A DNA stretch of 64,000 nucleotides from Caprella mutica (Eukaryota; Arthropoda; Malacostraca; Amphipoda; Caprellidae). The stretch covers positions 186,001 through 250,000 of the forward strand of contig CANNZV010000267.1 in assembly GCA_947561585.1 (NCBI GenBank). Direction: 5' to 3'. Within the stretch, counting starts at the first letter, position 1; each line of letters begins with the position of its first letter. Shown here piece by piece: positions 43,214-56,300 of the stretch. The notes under the pieces are model-generated. The model ran no database searches, was not told where the DNA came from, and saw only the letters and a list, made by a program, of their open reading frames with translations. Position numbers and translations under genes: made by a program.

Positions 43214-44310
43214 ACATTAGTTTAAAGACAAATGTAAGCTTTTTGTTTATTTTCTTTTAGGTGAACGGAAGAGTAAATAAAAAATAAATAAAAAAAATAT
43301 CTATTTTTAAAAATTTTCATCTTTTAAAGAAGTCACTAAATAATAATAAAAATCCTTTTTTTTAAGGGATTTAAATGTCTTTTTGTCCATAATGTATGTC
43401 ACAAATGAGTGAGATTAAAAAAAAAGACACCTTTTTGGTACGGAATTAGCTTATATGACATTAGTGAGAGAAATAACTTATCATACAATGATTAGAGTTA
43501 AAACTCAAATCCCTCTTCAAGAAGCTAGACTTAACAAGTAATTTAACATGCGATTAATTTCGTCGTAATATTCAACTACTTTTTGCTCCCTGTAAAAACT
43601 TGGATAAACACACAGTCATAAAAATCTGGCAAAATAATCCTCCTTTTTTAGATTTTAATTCATCTTTTATAGATGAAAAGGTTGTACGAAACATTTATTA
43701 AATAAATGGCAATAATATAGAATTTATTGTGCACTGATATTGGTTATTGACCGGTAGAAAGGTTGGAGTGCTATGTTTTATTCGAAATGAATTTGGATGA
43801 TTTTTTTAAATAATATAAGAACAAGCTATCAGCAAACATAACAACACTAATTTTATCAAAACTATCGCTAAAGACTTCGGTCTTGGCGATGGTTTTAGTT
43901 TAAACCACCTAATTTTTTAGTGTAAGCTAACATTGATTTCCCCCCAATAGGAGGAAAATAACATCGGACTAAAATTTAGGATAATTATTACAATGTCATC
44001 GCTAAATAGCTGAACTGAAATCGTTGATTTCTGTCTATTGCTATTCTTTTTAGTATTTAAAATTACTTAGAACTTATATTTTAAATGCTTTTGTAGATTT
44101 TTGATTACATCAGTCAAAATAATTAAATAACTGATTATCAGTTATTTATGAACCTAAAAGGCTACTACCAAATTGGCGATGACATTGTTTTAAGACTATT
44201 TGAAAACAAAAAAAATCGTACGCTCATACGGTTAAAAACATCTGGTAATGCACACATTAAATTATCTCTTTGTAGACTACAAGAACTATTTAACAAACTC
44301 AAACAAAAAA
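43214..44310. other. Long AT-rich intergenic region upstream of the giant adhesin gene
   Basis: About 1.1 kb with no convincing gene. It holds a small AAATCC-type hairpin (43351-43373), and a clear stem-loop AAACTATCGCTAAAGAC-TTCG-GTCTTGGCGATGGTTT (43858-43896) that could be a terminator or an mRNA-leader structure. A weak small frame (44148-44333) overlaps the start of the adhesin. No promoter could be identified with confidence. Confidence 0.55.
43858..43896 (+). other. TTCG-loop stem-loop upstream of the giant adhesin
   Basis: A 16-bp stem with few mismatches closed by a TTCG tetraloop, followed by TTTAGTTT. Position is 415 bases before the adhesin start codon. It could be a terminator of leader transcription or part of a long 5' leader. 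Confidence 0.6.
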
Positions 44311-44333
44311 ATGAACAAAAATTTTACACTTAG
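44148..44333 (+). CDS. Short upstream frame overlapping the adhesin start
   Basis: A 61-codon frame whose stop lies 23 bases inside the next gene, in a different frame. The predicted peptide (MNLKGYYQIGDDIVLRLFEN) is Lys/Leu/Asn-rich with no family. It may be chance, or a leader whose translation couples to the adhesin start at 44311. Base composition matches the spacer rather than the neighbouring genes, so the evidence is weak. Confidence 0.2.
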   Translation: MNLKGYYQIGDDIVLRLFENKKNRTLIRLKTSGNAHIKLSLCRLQELFNKLKQKNEQKFYT

Positions 44334-47300
44334 TATTACAGGTTTAGCATCTGTAATGCTTTTCCTGTTTATGGGGTTTTCTGTTACTGCGCAAAACGAC
44401 CTCTCTGTTGGTACTTGGGTAGCTAACACTCCCACAGCAACTAACTGGACAGTAGGTGAAAATGTCATCTTTCATATAAGTTTGTATAATGATGGCGGAC
44501 AAAACAATACAGGCGTAAATGTCAGTATTCCTACGCCTATGAATATGTCGGCAGCTACAGTAAATAGTATTTCTCCGAGTACATCCTACGCTAGTGGCGT
44601 TTGGACGGTAGGGGCAGCAATGACAGCAACAACTGATAGTTTGTTCCTCGAAATTCAATATACTATTGATGCAGGAATTGGTGGTGTTTACACATTTATT
44701 CCAGAAGTATCAGCTATGACGGAAACGGATACAGACAGTACGCCCAATAATATGTCTGCTTCCGAAGACGATACACAAAGCACATGTGTTAGCGTGCCTA
44801 CTGCTTTAGTTTGTGGCGAAAGCTTAATAGCGGATGCACCAGATTTACATACCAGTTATCAGTGGTATAAAGATGGTTTAATCCTCTTTGGAGAAACCAA
44901 TGACTCCTTAATTATAACAGAAGCCGGTTCTTATTCTTATACTGCCAATGAAGCAATTTCGGGTTGTCCAGCAAGTGTTTGTTGTCCAATTATTGTGACA
45001 GTCAGTGCATGTGCAAGCGTCGGTAATTATGTCTGGCATGATGTTGATAATGACGGTGTGCAAGAAACAGGCGAAAGTCCAATAGCTGGCGTAGAAGTCA
45101 TTTTATATGATGACACGGGGGTTGAGTTAGGCCGTGATACGACCGATACTTTTGGAGCTTATTTATTTGATAATTTACCACCAGGTGCTTATAATATCAC
45201 TTTTATACATACCTCAGCACCTACTAATTATGTTCCTACTCAGCAGTCGCAGGGTGGGAATACTGCCTTAGATAGCGATCCTGATCCGAGTACAGGAGTA
45301 GTTGGGGCATTTAACTTAGTCGCAGGTCAGATGAAAGAAGACATAGATGCTGGCTATTTCTTTCCAGCAAGTTTAGGCGATTACGTATGGTATGATGCCG
45401 ACAATGACGGACAGCAAGATAGTGGCGAAATGGGAATTAATGACGTAACGGTAACGCTTTTCCAAGCGGACGGTACACAATTAGCGACCACAACAACCAT
45501 GACCAATAGCGGTAATGATGGCTATTATATTTTTGATAATTTATTACCAGGCGATTATTATGTAGTCTTTGACCATAATGATAGCGACTTAACAGGTGCA
45601 GGATATATTCCAACAACAAGCAATACCGGCAATGACACGAGCGATAGTGATGCTAATGAAACTGACGGAACTTCACCAATCGTAAGTCTTGCCGCAGGCG
45701 AGCATAATCCAACAATAGATGCTGGTTATTTCTTAGCAGCAAGTTTAGGAAATTATGTTTGGTTAGATACCGACAATGACGGCAACCAAGATGTAGGAGA
45801 AGCAGGTATTGAAGGCGTGCAAGTACAATTATACAATGCGAATACTGACCAATTACTCGAAACAACCCTAACGGATGCAGATGGTTTATATTTATTTGAC
45901 ACCCTTGCACCGGGCAATTACTACTTAGTATTTGACCATAATAGTCCTGCCTTAACCAGTGCAGGCTTAATACCGACAATAGTAGACGATGCCACCGCAG
46001 GCGATGCAAGCGACAACGATGCCAATGCGACTACCGGACGCACGATAACAACAACACTTGACCCCGGCGAAAACGATATGACATGGGATGCCGGTTATTA
46101 TCAAACATCTGGTTTAGGAAATTACGTATGGTTAGACGCAGATAATGACGGTATTCAAGACCCATTAGAAGATGGAATAGAAGGGGTAGAAGTCATTTTA
46201 TATGATGGAACAGGGTTAATAGAAATTGCCCGTGATACGACGGACAATACAGGCGCATATACTTTTGTGGGATTAACTCCAGGCGATTATACGGTCATTT
46301 TTAACCCATTATCAGTACCAACAGGTTTTGTACCAACGATGCAAAATGTGCTTGGCGATGATTTGGAAGATAGTGATATTGTAAATACAGTAACGGGTGC
46401 AACTGCGACCGTAAACTTATCTCCGGGCGAATACGACCCAAGTATAGATGCCGGCTATTTCTTTCCAGCAAGTTTAGGCGATTACGTATGGTATGATGCC
46501 GACAATGACGGACAGCAAGATAGTGGCGAAATGGGAATTAATGACGTAACGGTAACGCTTTTCCAAGCGGACGGAACGCAATTAGCGACCACAACAACCA
46601 TGACCAATAGCGGTAATGATGGCTATTATATTTTTGATAATTTATTACCAGGCGATTATTATGTAGTCTTTGACCATAATGATAGCGACTTAACAGGTGC
46701 AGGATATATTCCAACAACAAGCAATACCGGCAATGACACGAGCGATAGTGATGCGAATGAAACTGACGGAACTTCACCAATCGTAAGCCTTGCCGCAGGC
46801 GAGCATAATCCAACAATAGATGCTGGTTATTTCTTAGCAGCAAGTTTAGGAAATTATGTTTGGTTAGATACCGACAATGACGGCAACCAAGATGTAGGAG
46901 AAGCAGGTATTGAAGGCGTGCAAGTACAATTATACAATGCGAATACTGACCAATTACTCGAAACAACCCTAACGGATGCAGATGGTTTATATTTATTTGA
47001 CACCCTTGCACCGGGCAATTACTACTTAGTATTTGACCATAATAGTCCTGCCTTAACCAGTGCAGGCTTAATACCGACAATAGTAGACGATGCCACCGCA
47101 GGCGATGCAAGCGACAACGATGCCAATGCGACTACCGGACGCACGATAACAACAACACTTGACCCCGGCGAAAACGATATGACATGGGATGCCGGTTATT
47201 ATCAAACATCTGGTTTAGGAAATTACGTATGGTTAGACGCAGATAATGACGGTATTCAAGACCCATTAGAAGATGGAATAGAAGGGGTAGAAGTCATTTT

Positions 47301-50300
47301 ATATGATGGAACAGGCTTAATAGAAATTGCCCGTGATACGACGGACAATACAGGCGCATATACTTTTGTGGGATTAACTCCAGGCGATTATACGGTCATT
47401 TTTAACCCATTATCAGTACCAACAGGTTTTGTACCAACGATGCAAAATGTGCTTGGCGATGATTTGGAAGATAGTGATATTGTAAATACAGTAACGGGTG
47501 CAACTGCGACCGTAAACTTATCTCCGGGCGAATACGACCCAAGTATAGATGCTGGCTATTTCTTTCCAGCAAGTTTAGGCGATTACGTATGGTATGATGC
47601 CGACAATGACGGACAGCAAGATAGTGGCGAAATGGGAATTAATGACGTAACGGTAACGCTTTTCCAAGCGGACGGTACACAATTAGCGACCACAACAACC
47701 ATGACCAATAGCGGTAATGATGGCTATTATATTTTTGATAATTTATTACCAGGCGATTATTATGTAGTCTTTGACCATAATGATAGCGACTTAACAGGTG
47801 CAGGATATATTCCAACAACAAGCAATACCGGCAATGACACGAGCGATAGTGATGCGAATGAAACTGACGGAACTTCACCAATCGTAAGCCTTGCCGCAGG
47901 CGAGCATAATCCAACAATAGATGCTGGTTATTTCTTAGCAGCAAGTTTAGGAAATTATGTTTGGTTAGATACCGACAATGACGGCAACCAAGATGTAGGA
48001 GAAGCAGGTATTGAAGGCGTGCAAGTACAATTATACAATGCGAATACTGACCAATTACTCGAAACAACCCTAACGGATGCAGATGGTTTATATTTATTTG
48101 ACACCCTTGCACCGGGCAATTACTACTTAGTATTTGACCATAATAGTCCTGCCTTAACCAGTGCAGGCTTAATACCGACAATAGTAGACGATGCCACCGC
48201 AGGCGATGCAAGCGACAACGATGCCAATGCGACTACTGGACGCACGATAACAACAACACTTGACCCCGGCGAAAACGATATGACATGGGATGCCGGTTAT
48301 TATCAAACATCTGGTTTAGGAAATTACGTATGGTTAGACGCAGATAATGACGGTATTCAAGACCCATTAGAAGATGGAATAGAAGGGGTAGAAGTCATTT
48401 TATATGATGGAACAGGCTTAATAGAAATTGCCCGTGATACGACGGACAATACAGGCGCATATACTTTTGTGGGATTAACTCCAGGCGATTATACGGTCAC
48501 TTTTAACCCATTATCAGTACCAACGGGTTTTGTACCAACGATGCAAAATGTGCTTGGCGATGATTTGGAAGATAGTGATATTGTAAATACAGTAACGGGT
48601 GCAACTGCGACCGTAAACTTATCTCCGGGCGAATACGACCCAAGTATAGATGCCGGCTATTTCTTTCCAGCAAGTTTAGGCGATTACGTTTGGGCAGATG
48701 CCGATAATGACGGTATTCAAGATGCAGGCGAAGCAGGAATTAATGACGTAACGGTTAGTTTGTACACAGCAGATGGTACTTTAGTATCCACCACAACGAC
48801 TGTAACAAATGGTGGAAATGATGGTTTTTACGAATTCACAGGCTTAATGCCAGATGATTATTACGTTGTATTTGATCATGCTAGTGCTATTTTAACCGCA
48901 GGTGGTTATACACCAACGACGAGCGGAAACGGTGGCGAAACATTAGATAGTGACGCAGACCAAACTACTGGTCAATCACCAATCGTTAGTCTTGCCGCAG
49001 GCGAAAATTACCCACACTTAGACGCAGGTTATGTGACTTGTGACGCAGTGGAAGCAGGTAATGATGTTGATATTTGCCTTGGCGAAACAACACAACTACA
49101 AGCAACGGGCGGCAATGGCACTTACCTATGGGAAACCGGCAGTGGCTTATCTTGCGTAAATTGCGCAAATCCAACGGCAACACCTTCTGACACAACGGTT
49201 TACCTGGTACGCAGTGGTATTGGTACAGCTTGTGAAACAGTAGATACGGTGAAAGTAAATGTTGCACCAATTATTGACCCAGACTTCCATGCGGAAGAAG
49301 TGTGCCCAGGCGATGCCATGGCATTTGTCAATCACACACCAACGACTTTACCAGATGCTTTAACTTACGAATGGAATTTCGACGATGCCGCTTCTGGCGC
49401 AGCAAATACTTCAACTTTACGCCATCCATCACATACTTACGCTAACTCAGGCGAATATGATGTGATGTTAGTCGTAGTAACGCCAGCAGGTTGTCGCGAC
49501 ACGATTTTTGAAACGGTACAAGTTCAACCAACTCCATTAGCGCAAGCAGGGGAGGACATTACGATTTGTGCGGGTGAAAGTGTTCAATTATTTGGCGCAG
49601 GCGGAGACGGTTCATTTACGTGGGATAATGCAGCATCTTTAAATAATGCGACTATTCACAACCCAATTGCAACACCAGCAGCAACAACAACTTATACTTT
49701 GACAGTTGCCAATGACTTCGGTTGTACAGCAACAGATATGATAACGGTGACGGTCACTCCAGCACCAACATTAACGAGCGCAACGGGTACGAACCCAACG
49801 AATTGTAATGCGAACGATGGTCAAATTGACATTGCAGCAACTGACGCAACGGAATACAGCATCGATGGTGGTCAAAGCTGGACAGCAGCAGTATTCCCTG
49901 TTACCGTTTCTAATTTGCCAATGGGCTATTACAATGTAATGGTTCGCAATGCAGCTGCTTGTACAGCAACTAATGCAAGCAATCCAATTCAATTAACGGC
50001 ACCTACTGCTCCACAAATCACGGCAGCAACTTATACTGACCCAACTTGTGGCGTAACTAACGATGGTACTATCACCCTTACCGCAGCAAACGGTTCTGGT
50101 AACTATCAATACACTCGTGACGGCGGCGCAACTTGGACCGCAGCAACTGCTTCTACAACCAATACCTTTACTGCTTTAACCGCAGGTCAATACAATGTAG
50201 GTGTTCGTAATGCAGATGGTTCTTGTGCGGTTTATTATTCAGTGATTGAATTAAATAATCCAATCAATCCAACTAACGTAACAATTGCACATACAGACAT

Positions 50301-53300
50301 CACCGACTGTAATGCAGTAGATGGAACAATCACTATCACGGCAGACAATCTGGGCACTTTAGAGTATAGTATTGATAATGGCGTGACTTGGTCGGCAAGC
50401 AATGTATTTACAGGTTTAGCAGCAGCAACGTATCCAGTTATTGTTCGTAATTCAGACAGCGGCTGTAGCACTACAGCATCTAATGAAACGATTAATGACA
50501 ATACTTCTGCTCCAACAATTACAAGCGTAACACCAACTGACCCAAGTTCTTGTGATGCAACGGACGGCAGCATTGTCGTAGCAGCAGCAGGAACAGGCAC
50601 TTTGGAATATAGCATTAATGGCGGCACCAACTGGCAAGCCTCAGGCACATTTAGCAGCCTTGCGCCAGGTACCTATAATGTAGCTGTTCGTAATAATGAC
50701 GCTACTTGTATGGTCATTTCGGCAAGCAATCCAGTTATCATTAGCACGCCAAACAATCCAGCTATTACGAATGTAAGCGTAACTGACAATACCGATTGTG
50801 ATGCTTTGACACCAAATGGACAAATCAATATCACAGCAACAGGTGGAAGCACATCTCCATTAGCATATAGCATTAATGGCGGTACGACTTACCAAACTTC
50901 TGGTAGCTTTACCAACTTAGCTCCTGGCGATTATGAAATCGTAGTAGCCAATGATGATGGCACCAATACTTGTGCACACAATTACGGTATCGTAACCATT
51001 GGTTCAGTAGTTATTCCAACGAATTTGGCAGTAACTGAAAATGACCCAACAGACTGTAATGCAACAGACGGCAGCATTTTTATCACCGCTAATAATCTAA
51101 GCCTATTAGAGTTTAGTATTGATAATATAAACTGGCAAACGTCTAATATTTTTACGGACTTGGCAAGCGGCGCATATACCGTTTATGCACGTGGCAATGA
51201 CGCAAATTGTTCGACAAATGTAGCAGCAACCTTAAATGAGCCGGGCACAACTCCAACATTTACAGTAGCAACAACACAACCTACTAACTGTGATATAACC
51301 GACGGCGAAATTCTAGTAACCGTAACTGGCGGGGGCACTTTCCAAATGAGCATTGATAATGGCTTTACTTGGACAGCGCAAACTTCACCTTATACATTCA
51401 CAGGTTTAGCAGCAGGAAATTACTTCGTAAAAGTGCGTAATAATGGCGCACCATTCTGCGAAGCTTCAAATAACGCAACAACAGTACTTTCTACTCCAGC
51501 TTCTCCGAGTATCTCGGATGTAGCGACAGTTAATCCAGGTTCTTGTGTAACTCCAGCAATGGCAACAGGTTCGATTACCGTTACAGCAACGCACCCAACA
51601 GGCAGTACTTTAGCATACAGTATTGACAATGGCGCCACTTGGCAGACAGGCAATAGCTTCAATGCTTTAGCAGCAGGTACTTACGATGTTATTGTTGCCA
51701 ATAATGACGCACCGACTTACTCTTGTCGTACGTATTATCCAAACCTTACTTTAACTGCACCAGAAACACCACAAAACGTGTTAGCTGTCGGCACTAATCC
51801 AAGTGATTGTAATGATGCCAATGGCTCTATTACCATTACTGCCGACCATATTGGTGATTTAGAATTTAGTATTGATAATGGCGTAACATGGTCTACGAAT
51901 AGCTATTTCAGTGGCTTGGCAGATGGTACTTATGCAGTACGTGCACGCACTATTAATGATGCTTGTGATATCTCAGTTAGTAATACTGTTTTGACTGCAC
52001 CAACTGCACCAAGTGTATTTACCCTTGCTCCAACAGACGCAACAACTTGTTCTAGCGCAGACGGTCAGATTGCTGTAACAGCAACAGACGGTACTATCGC
52101 TGCTGCTGCAGTTGCCGCAGAATACAGCATTGACGGCGGCGCAACTTGGCAAGCCGTTTCGGCAAGTCCTTCAACTGGTTTAGCTCCAGGTACATACGTA
52201 GTTCAATTCAGAAATGCAGGCGGAACTTGTGTCGTTGATGGCGGTTTAGCTATCATCGACGGAACGGATGCAGCGCAAATTACAAGCCTAAGTTCAACTG
52301 ACCCAACTAACTGTGCAGTATCTGACGGTACTATTTCCGTAACGGCAACGGGCGGTTCTGGTGTATTAACATACTACTTAACGGGGGCAGCTTCTGCAAG
52401 TAATACAACTGGTAACTTCACTGGTTTAGCAGGCGGCTCTTACAATATTTATGTAGAAAATGGCGACGGAAGTTGCGCAGTAAATTACCAAAGTGCAATT
52501 ACATTAACCGACAAAGTTGCACCAATAGTAAGCAGCGTAATCGGTACAAATGTGAGCGATTGTGGTGTAACAGACGGTGCAATTACGTTCAATGCCACAG
52601 GCGCAGATTTAGAATATAGCATTGACGGTGGCGCAACGTATGTGACTGGTAACACCTTCACCGGTTTAGCAGCAGCTACTTATGTAGTTCGCGTTCGCAA
52701 TGCAGACGGAACTTGTGTGCAAAGCCCCGCAGATGTAGTATTAACGGCACCTACTGTACCAACATACACTGGTACAGGAGTAGGTAACACTGACCCAACG
52801 GATTGTGATAGCAACGACGGAATAATTACCGTTACGGCAACAGCAGGCACGACTAATGGCACCACAGCAGCAATTTTGGAATACAGTATTGATGGTGTCA
52901 ATTATCAAACAACAAATATATTTAACAACTTAGCATCAGGTTCTTATACCGTTTATATTCGTAATGCAGGCGGTACTTGTGCCGTTGAATATGGTTCAAA
53001 CCCTGTCATTATTAATAGTGTAGGAGCTCCTGTTATTTCGCAAGTGTCGGTGAATGAAATTACAGATTGTACGACAGCAAATAACGGTCAAATCATTGTA
53101 AATGCAAATGGAGGAACTCCTCCATTACAATACATTTTGAACGATGGCACAACCGACCTAGCAACCAACACTAATGGAGTATTTTCTAACTTGACAGCAG
53201 GTACTTATACTGTTCGTATAACAAATGCTGATGGAAGTTGTGTAACTTATTATGCAACACCAATTGAATTGGAGGCACCAATAGTTCCAGTCAATCCAGT

Positions 53301-56300
53301 AGCAACGGGCATAAACCCAAGCGACTGTGATGAGGCTAATGGTTCTATTACGTTTACTGCTGCCAATATTGGCGACTTAGAATTTAGCATCGATAACGGC
53401 GCAACTTGGTCATCAAATAGCTACTTCTCAAGCATGCCAGCAGGTATTTATGTAACGCAAGTACGTAGCTTAACAGGTGGATGTATGAGTACTGCTTCGG
53501 GGCTTATTGTTTTAACAGCACCGAATGCACCAAGCGCAATTACAGCTACGCCAACTGACCCAACTTCTTGTGAAAGCACAGATGGTTCTATTACCATAAC
53601 GGCAATAGATGGCAACATTGATGGGGCAAATGTAGCGGCACAATACAGTATTGATAATGGGGCAACTTGGAATGCAACAGGTAATTTTACCAATTTAGCT
53701 TCTGGTACTTACGTAGTATTGGTTCGCAATACAGGTGGCACTTGTACCGTAAGTGGTGGAACTGTAACACTTACAGCGCCAACTGCAGCACAAATTTCAA
53801 GTGTAGCATTCACCAACCCAACAGATTGTACAGGCGATGATGGCAGCATTACCGTTATGGCAACGGGCGGCACAGGTGCTATTCAATACAATTTGACAGG
53901 CACAGCAACACAAACCAATACGACTGGTTCATTTACGAACTTGGCAGCAGGTACCTACAATATTAATGTAACGAATGCAGACGGAAGCTGTACGGTTTAC
54001 TACCAATCAGCGATTGTATTAGCTGGTGCTGCTGACCTAATAATTGCAAATGTTTCTTCTACTGATCAAACGGATTGTGGGCTAAATGACGGTACGATTA
54101 CCATTGATGCAATAAGTGATAGCGCAATAGAATACAGTATTAACAGTGGCGCAACATGGCAATCCTCTAATATCTTCATCAACTTAACTGATGGAACGTA
54201 TAACGTTGCCGTTCGAAATGTAAATGGCACTTGCCAGCAAGATTGGGTAGCAGCGATTGCTATTGATGCACCACAAACACCTGCTTATACTTTAGTGACA
54301 CCAACTAATCCAACAGATTGCGATAGCAATAATGGACGAATTGAAATCACTGCAACAGCAGGCAGCACAACAGCAGGCGACAATACTATTCTATACAGTA
54401 TTGATGGTGGTCAAACTTGGGATAATCAAGGTTTATTCCTTGATTTAGCGCCAGGTCAATACTATATACACATCAGCAATGCCGATGGTACTTGTAAGAA
54501 ACCGCACATTGCTAATCCATACATTTTGACTGCGCCTAATGCGGCTGCTATTAATGATGTTGCCTTCACTAATCCTAGCGATTGTGCAACAGCAGACGGT
54601 ACAATTACCATTGCTGCTAATGGCGGAAGCGGTACTTATGAGTACAGCATCGACGGCGGAACGACTTGGCAAGCAGCAAATACTTTCACGAGCTTAGACG
54701 GTTCACAACCATACGAAACTGCTGTGCGCAATGCAGCAGATGATAGCTGCCAAACACTCGGCGAAATCGTGGTGATGACGGTATCAAATGCAGCAGCTAT
54801 TGACTTAGTATTGGCGACTAATCCAAGCGATTGTAATGCCGATAATGGACAAATCGAAATTCAAGCAAGCGGTTCTACTGCTTTGAATTACAGCATTGAT
54901 GGTGGCGCAACTTGGCATAACAACAGCATCTTCTATAATTTGCCAGCAGGCAACTATAATATCGCTATTCGCAATGCAAATGGAAGCTGTGTCGTAAATG
55001 GTGCAACGCAAACCTTATCTTATCCTAATGCACCTGCATTCACGGATGTAGTGAGTACCAATCCTATTGATTGTAATGCAAATGATGGTACTATTACCAT
55101 CACTGCAACACACCCAGCAGCCGGTGTTGTTCAATACAGTATTGACGGAATTAACTGGCAAAATAGCGGTGATTTCACAGGCTTAGGTGCTGGTACTTAC
55201 GCTGTTTACATCCGCAACATGGGGGGAACTTGCGAAAGCTACTGGGGTACACTAATTACCTTGACTGCACCAAATGCAGGCGAAATTGCTGATGTTATTG
55301 CAACAAATATAACAGATTGTGGTGCAGATAATGGTACGATTACCATCTACGCCAATGGAAACGGTAACACGCTCGAATACAGTATCGGCGGGGCTTACCA
55401 AGCAGGAAATGTATTCACTGGTCTTACCGCAGGTGCGTACACTATTACCGTTCGTAATAATGACGCTACTTGTGCTTTGACTGGTTCAACAATAATGATT
55501 ACCGAACCAACACTACCAACTATTAATGCCGTTACAGCAACGGACATTACAGATTGTGGTGCAAATGACGGTACGATTACGATTGACGCAGACAGTAACC
55601 AAGGTTTAGAGTACAGTATTAACGCTGGCTTAAACTGGCAATCGTCTAATGTTTTCTTAAATGTTGCAGAAAACAATAACTACGACATTCGCGTTCGCTT
55701 CTCGAATAATTCTTGTGAAGTAAACTGGCCTACATTGATTGATATTAGTGCACCAATTGCACCAGTTATTAATCAAGTTACGACTACCGACCCAACAGAC
55801 TGTGATACCAATGATGGACAAATTGAAATCTTTGCTAGCCTCGGAAGTGGCACTTATTTGTATAGCATCAATGGTGGGCTGACTTGGAGTAATTCTAGCA
55901 CTTTCCCGGGCTTAGATGCGGGTAGTTATTTAGTAAAAGTGAAAAACGCAAACGGTTCTTGTGAGGTAGAACATGTTGCTAATCCAGTAATATTAGCTGT
56001 GCCAAACAGTCCAGTTATTGCTGTAGTAGATTTCACTATTCCAACAGATTGTGGACTAAATGACGGCACAATTACGATTACGGCAACAGGCGGAGTAGCG
56101 CCATTAGAGTACAGCATTGACGGCGGTACAATTTGGACACAAAATGGAGGCGTATTTACAGGCTTAATCGCTGATACTTACGACATTATGGTTCAAAACG
56201 ACGGCGGTACTTGTCAAGTAGCTTATCCATCTATCACTTTAACTGCACCAGTTATACCAACTATTGCAGACGTTAATGTAACCAATGTAACGGATTGTGG

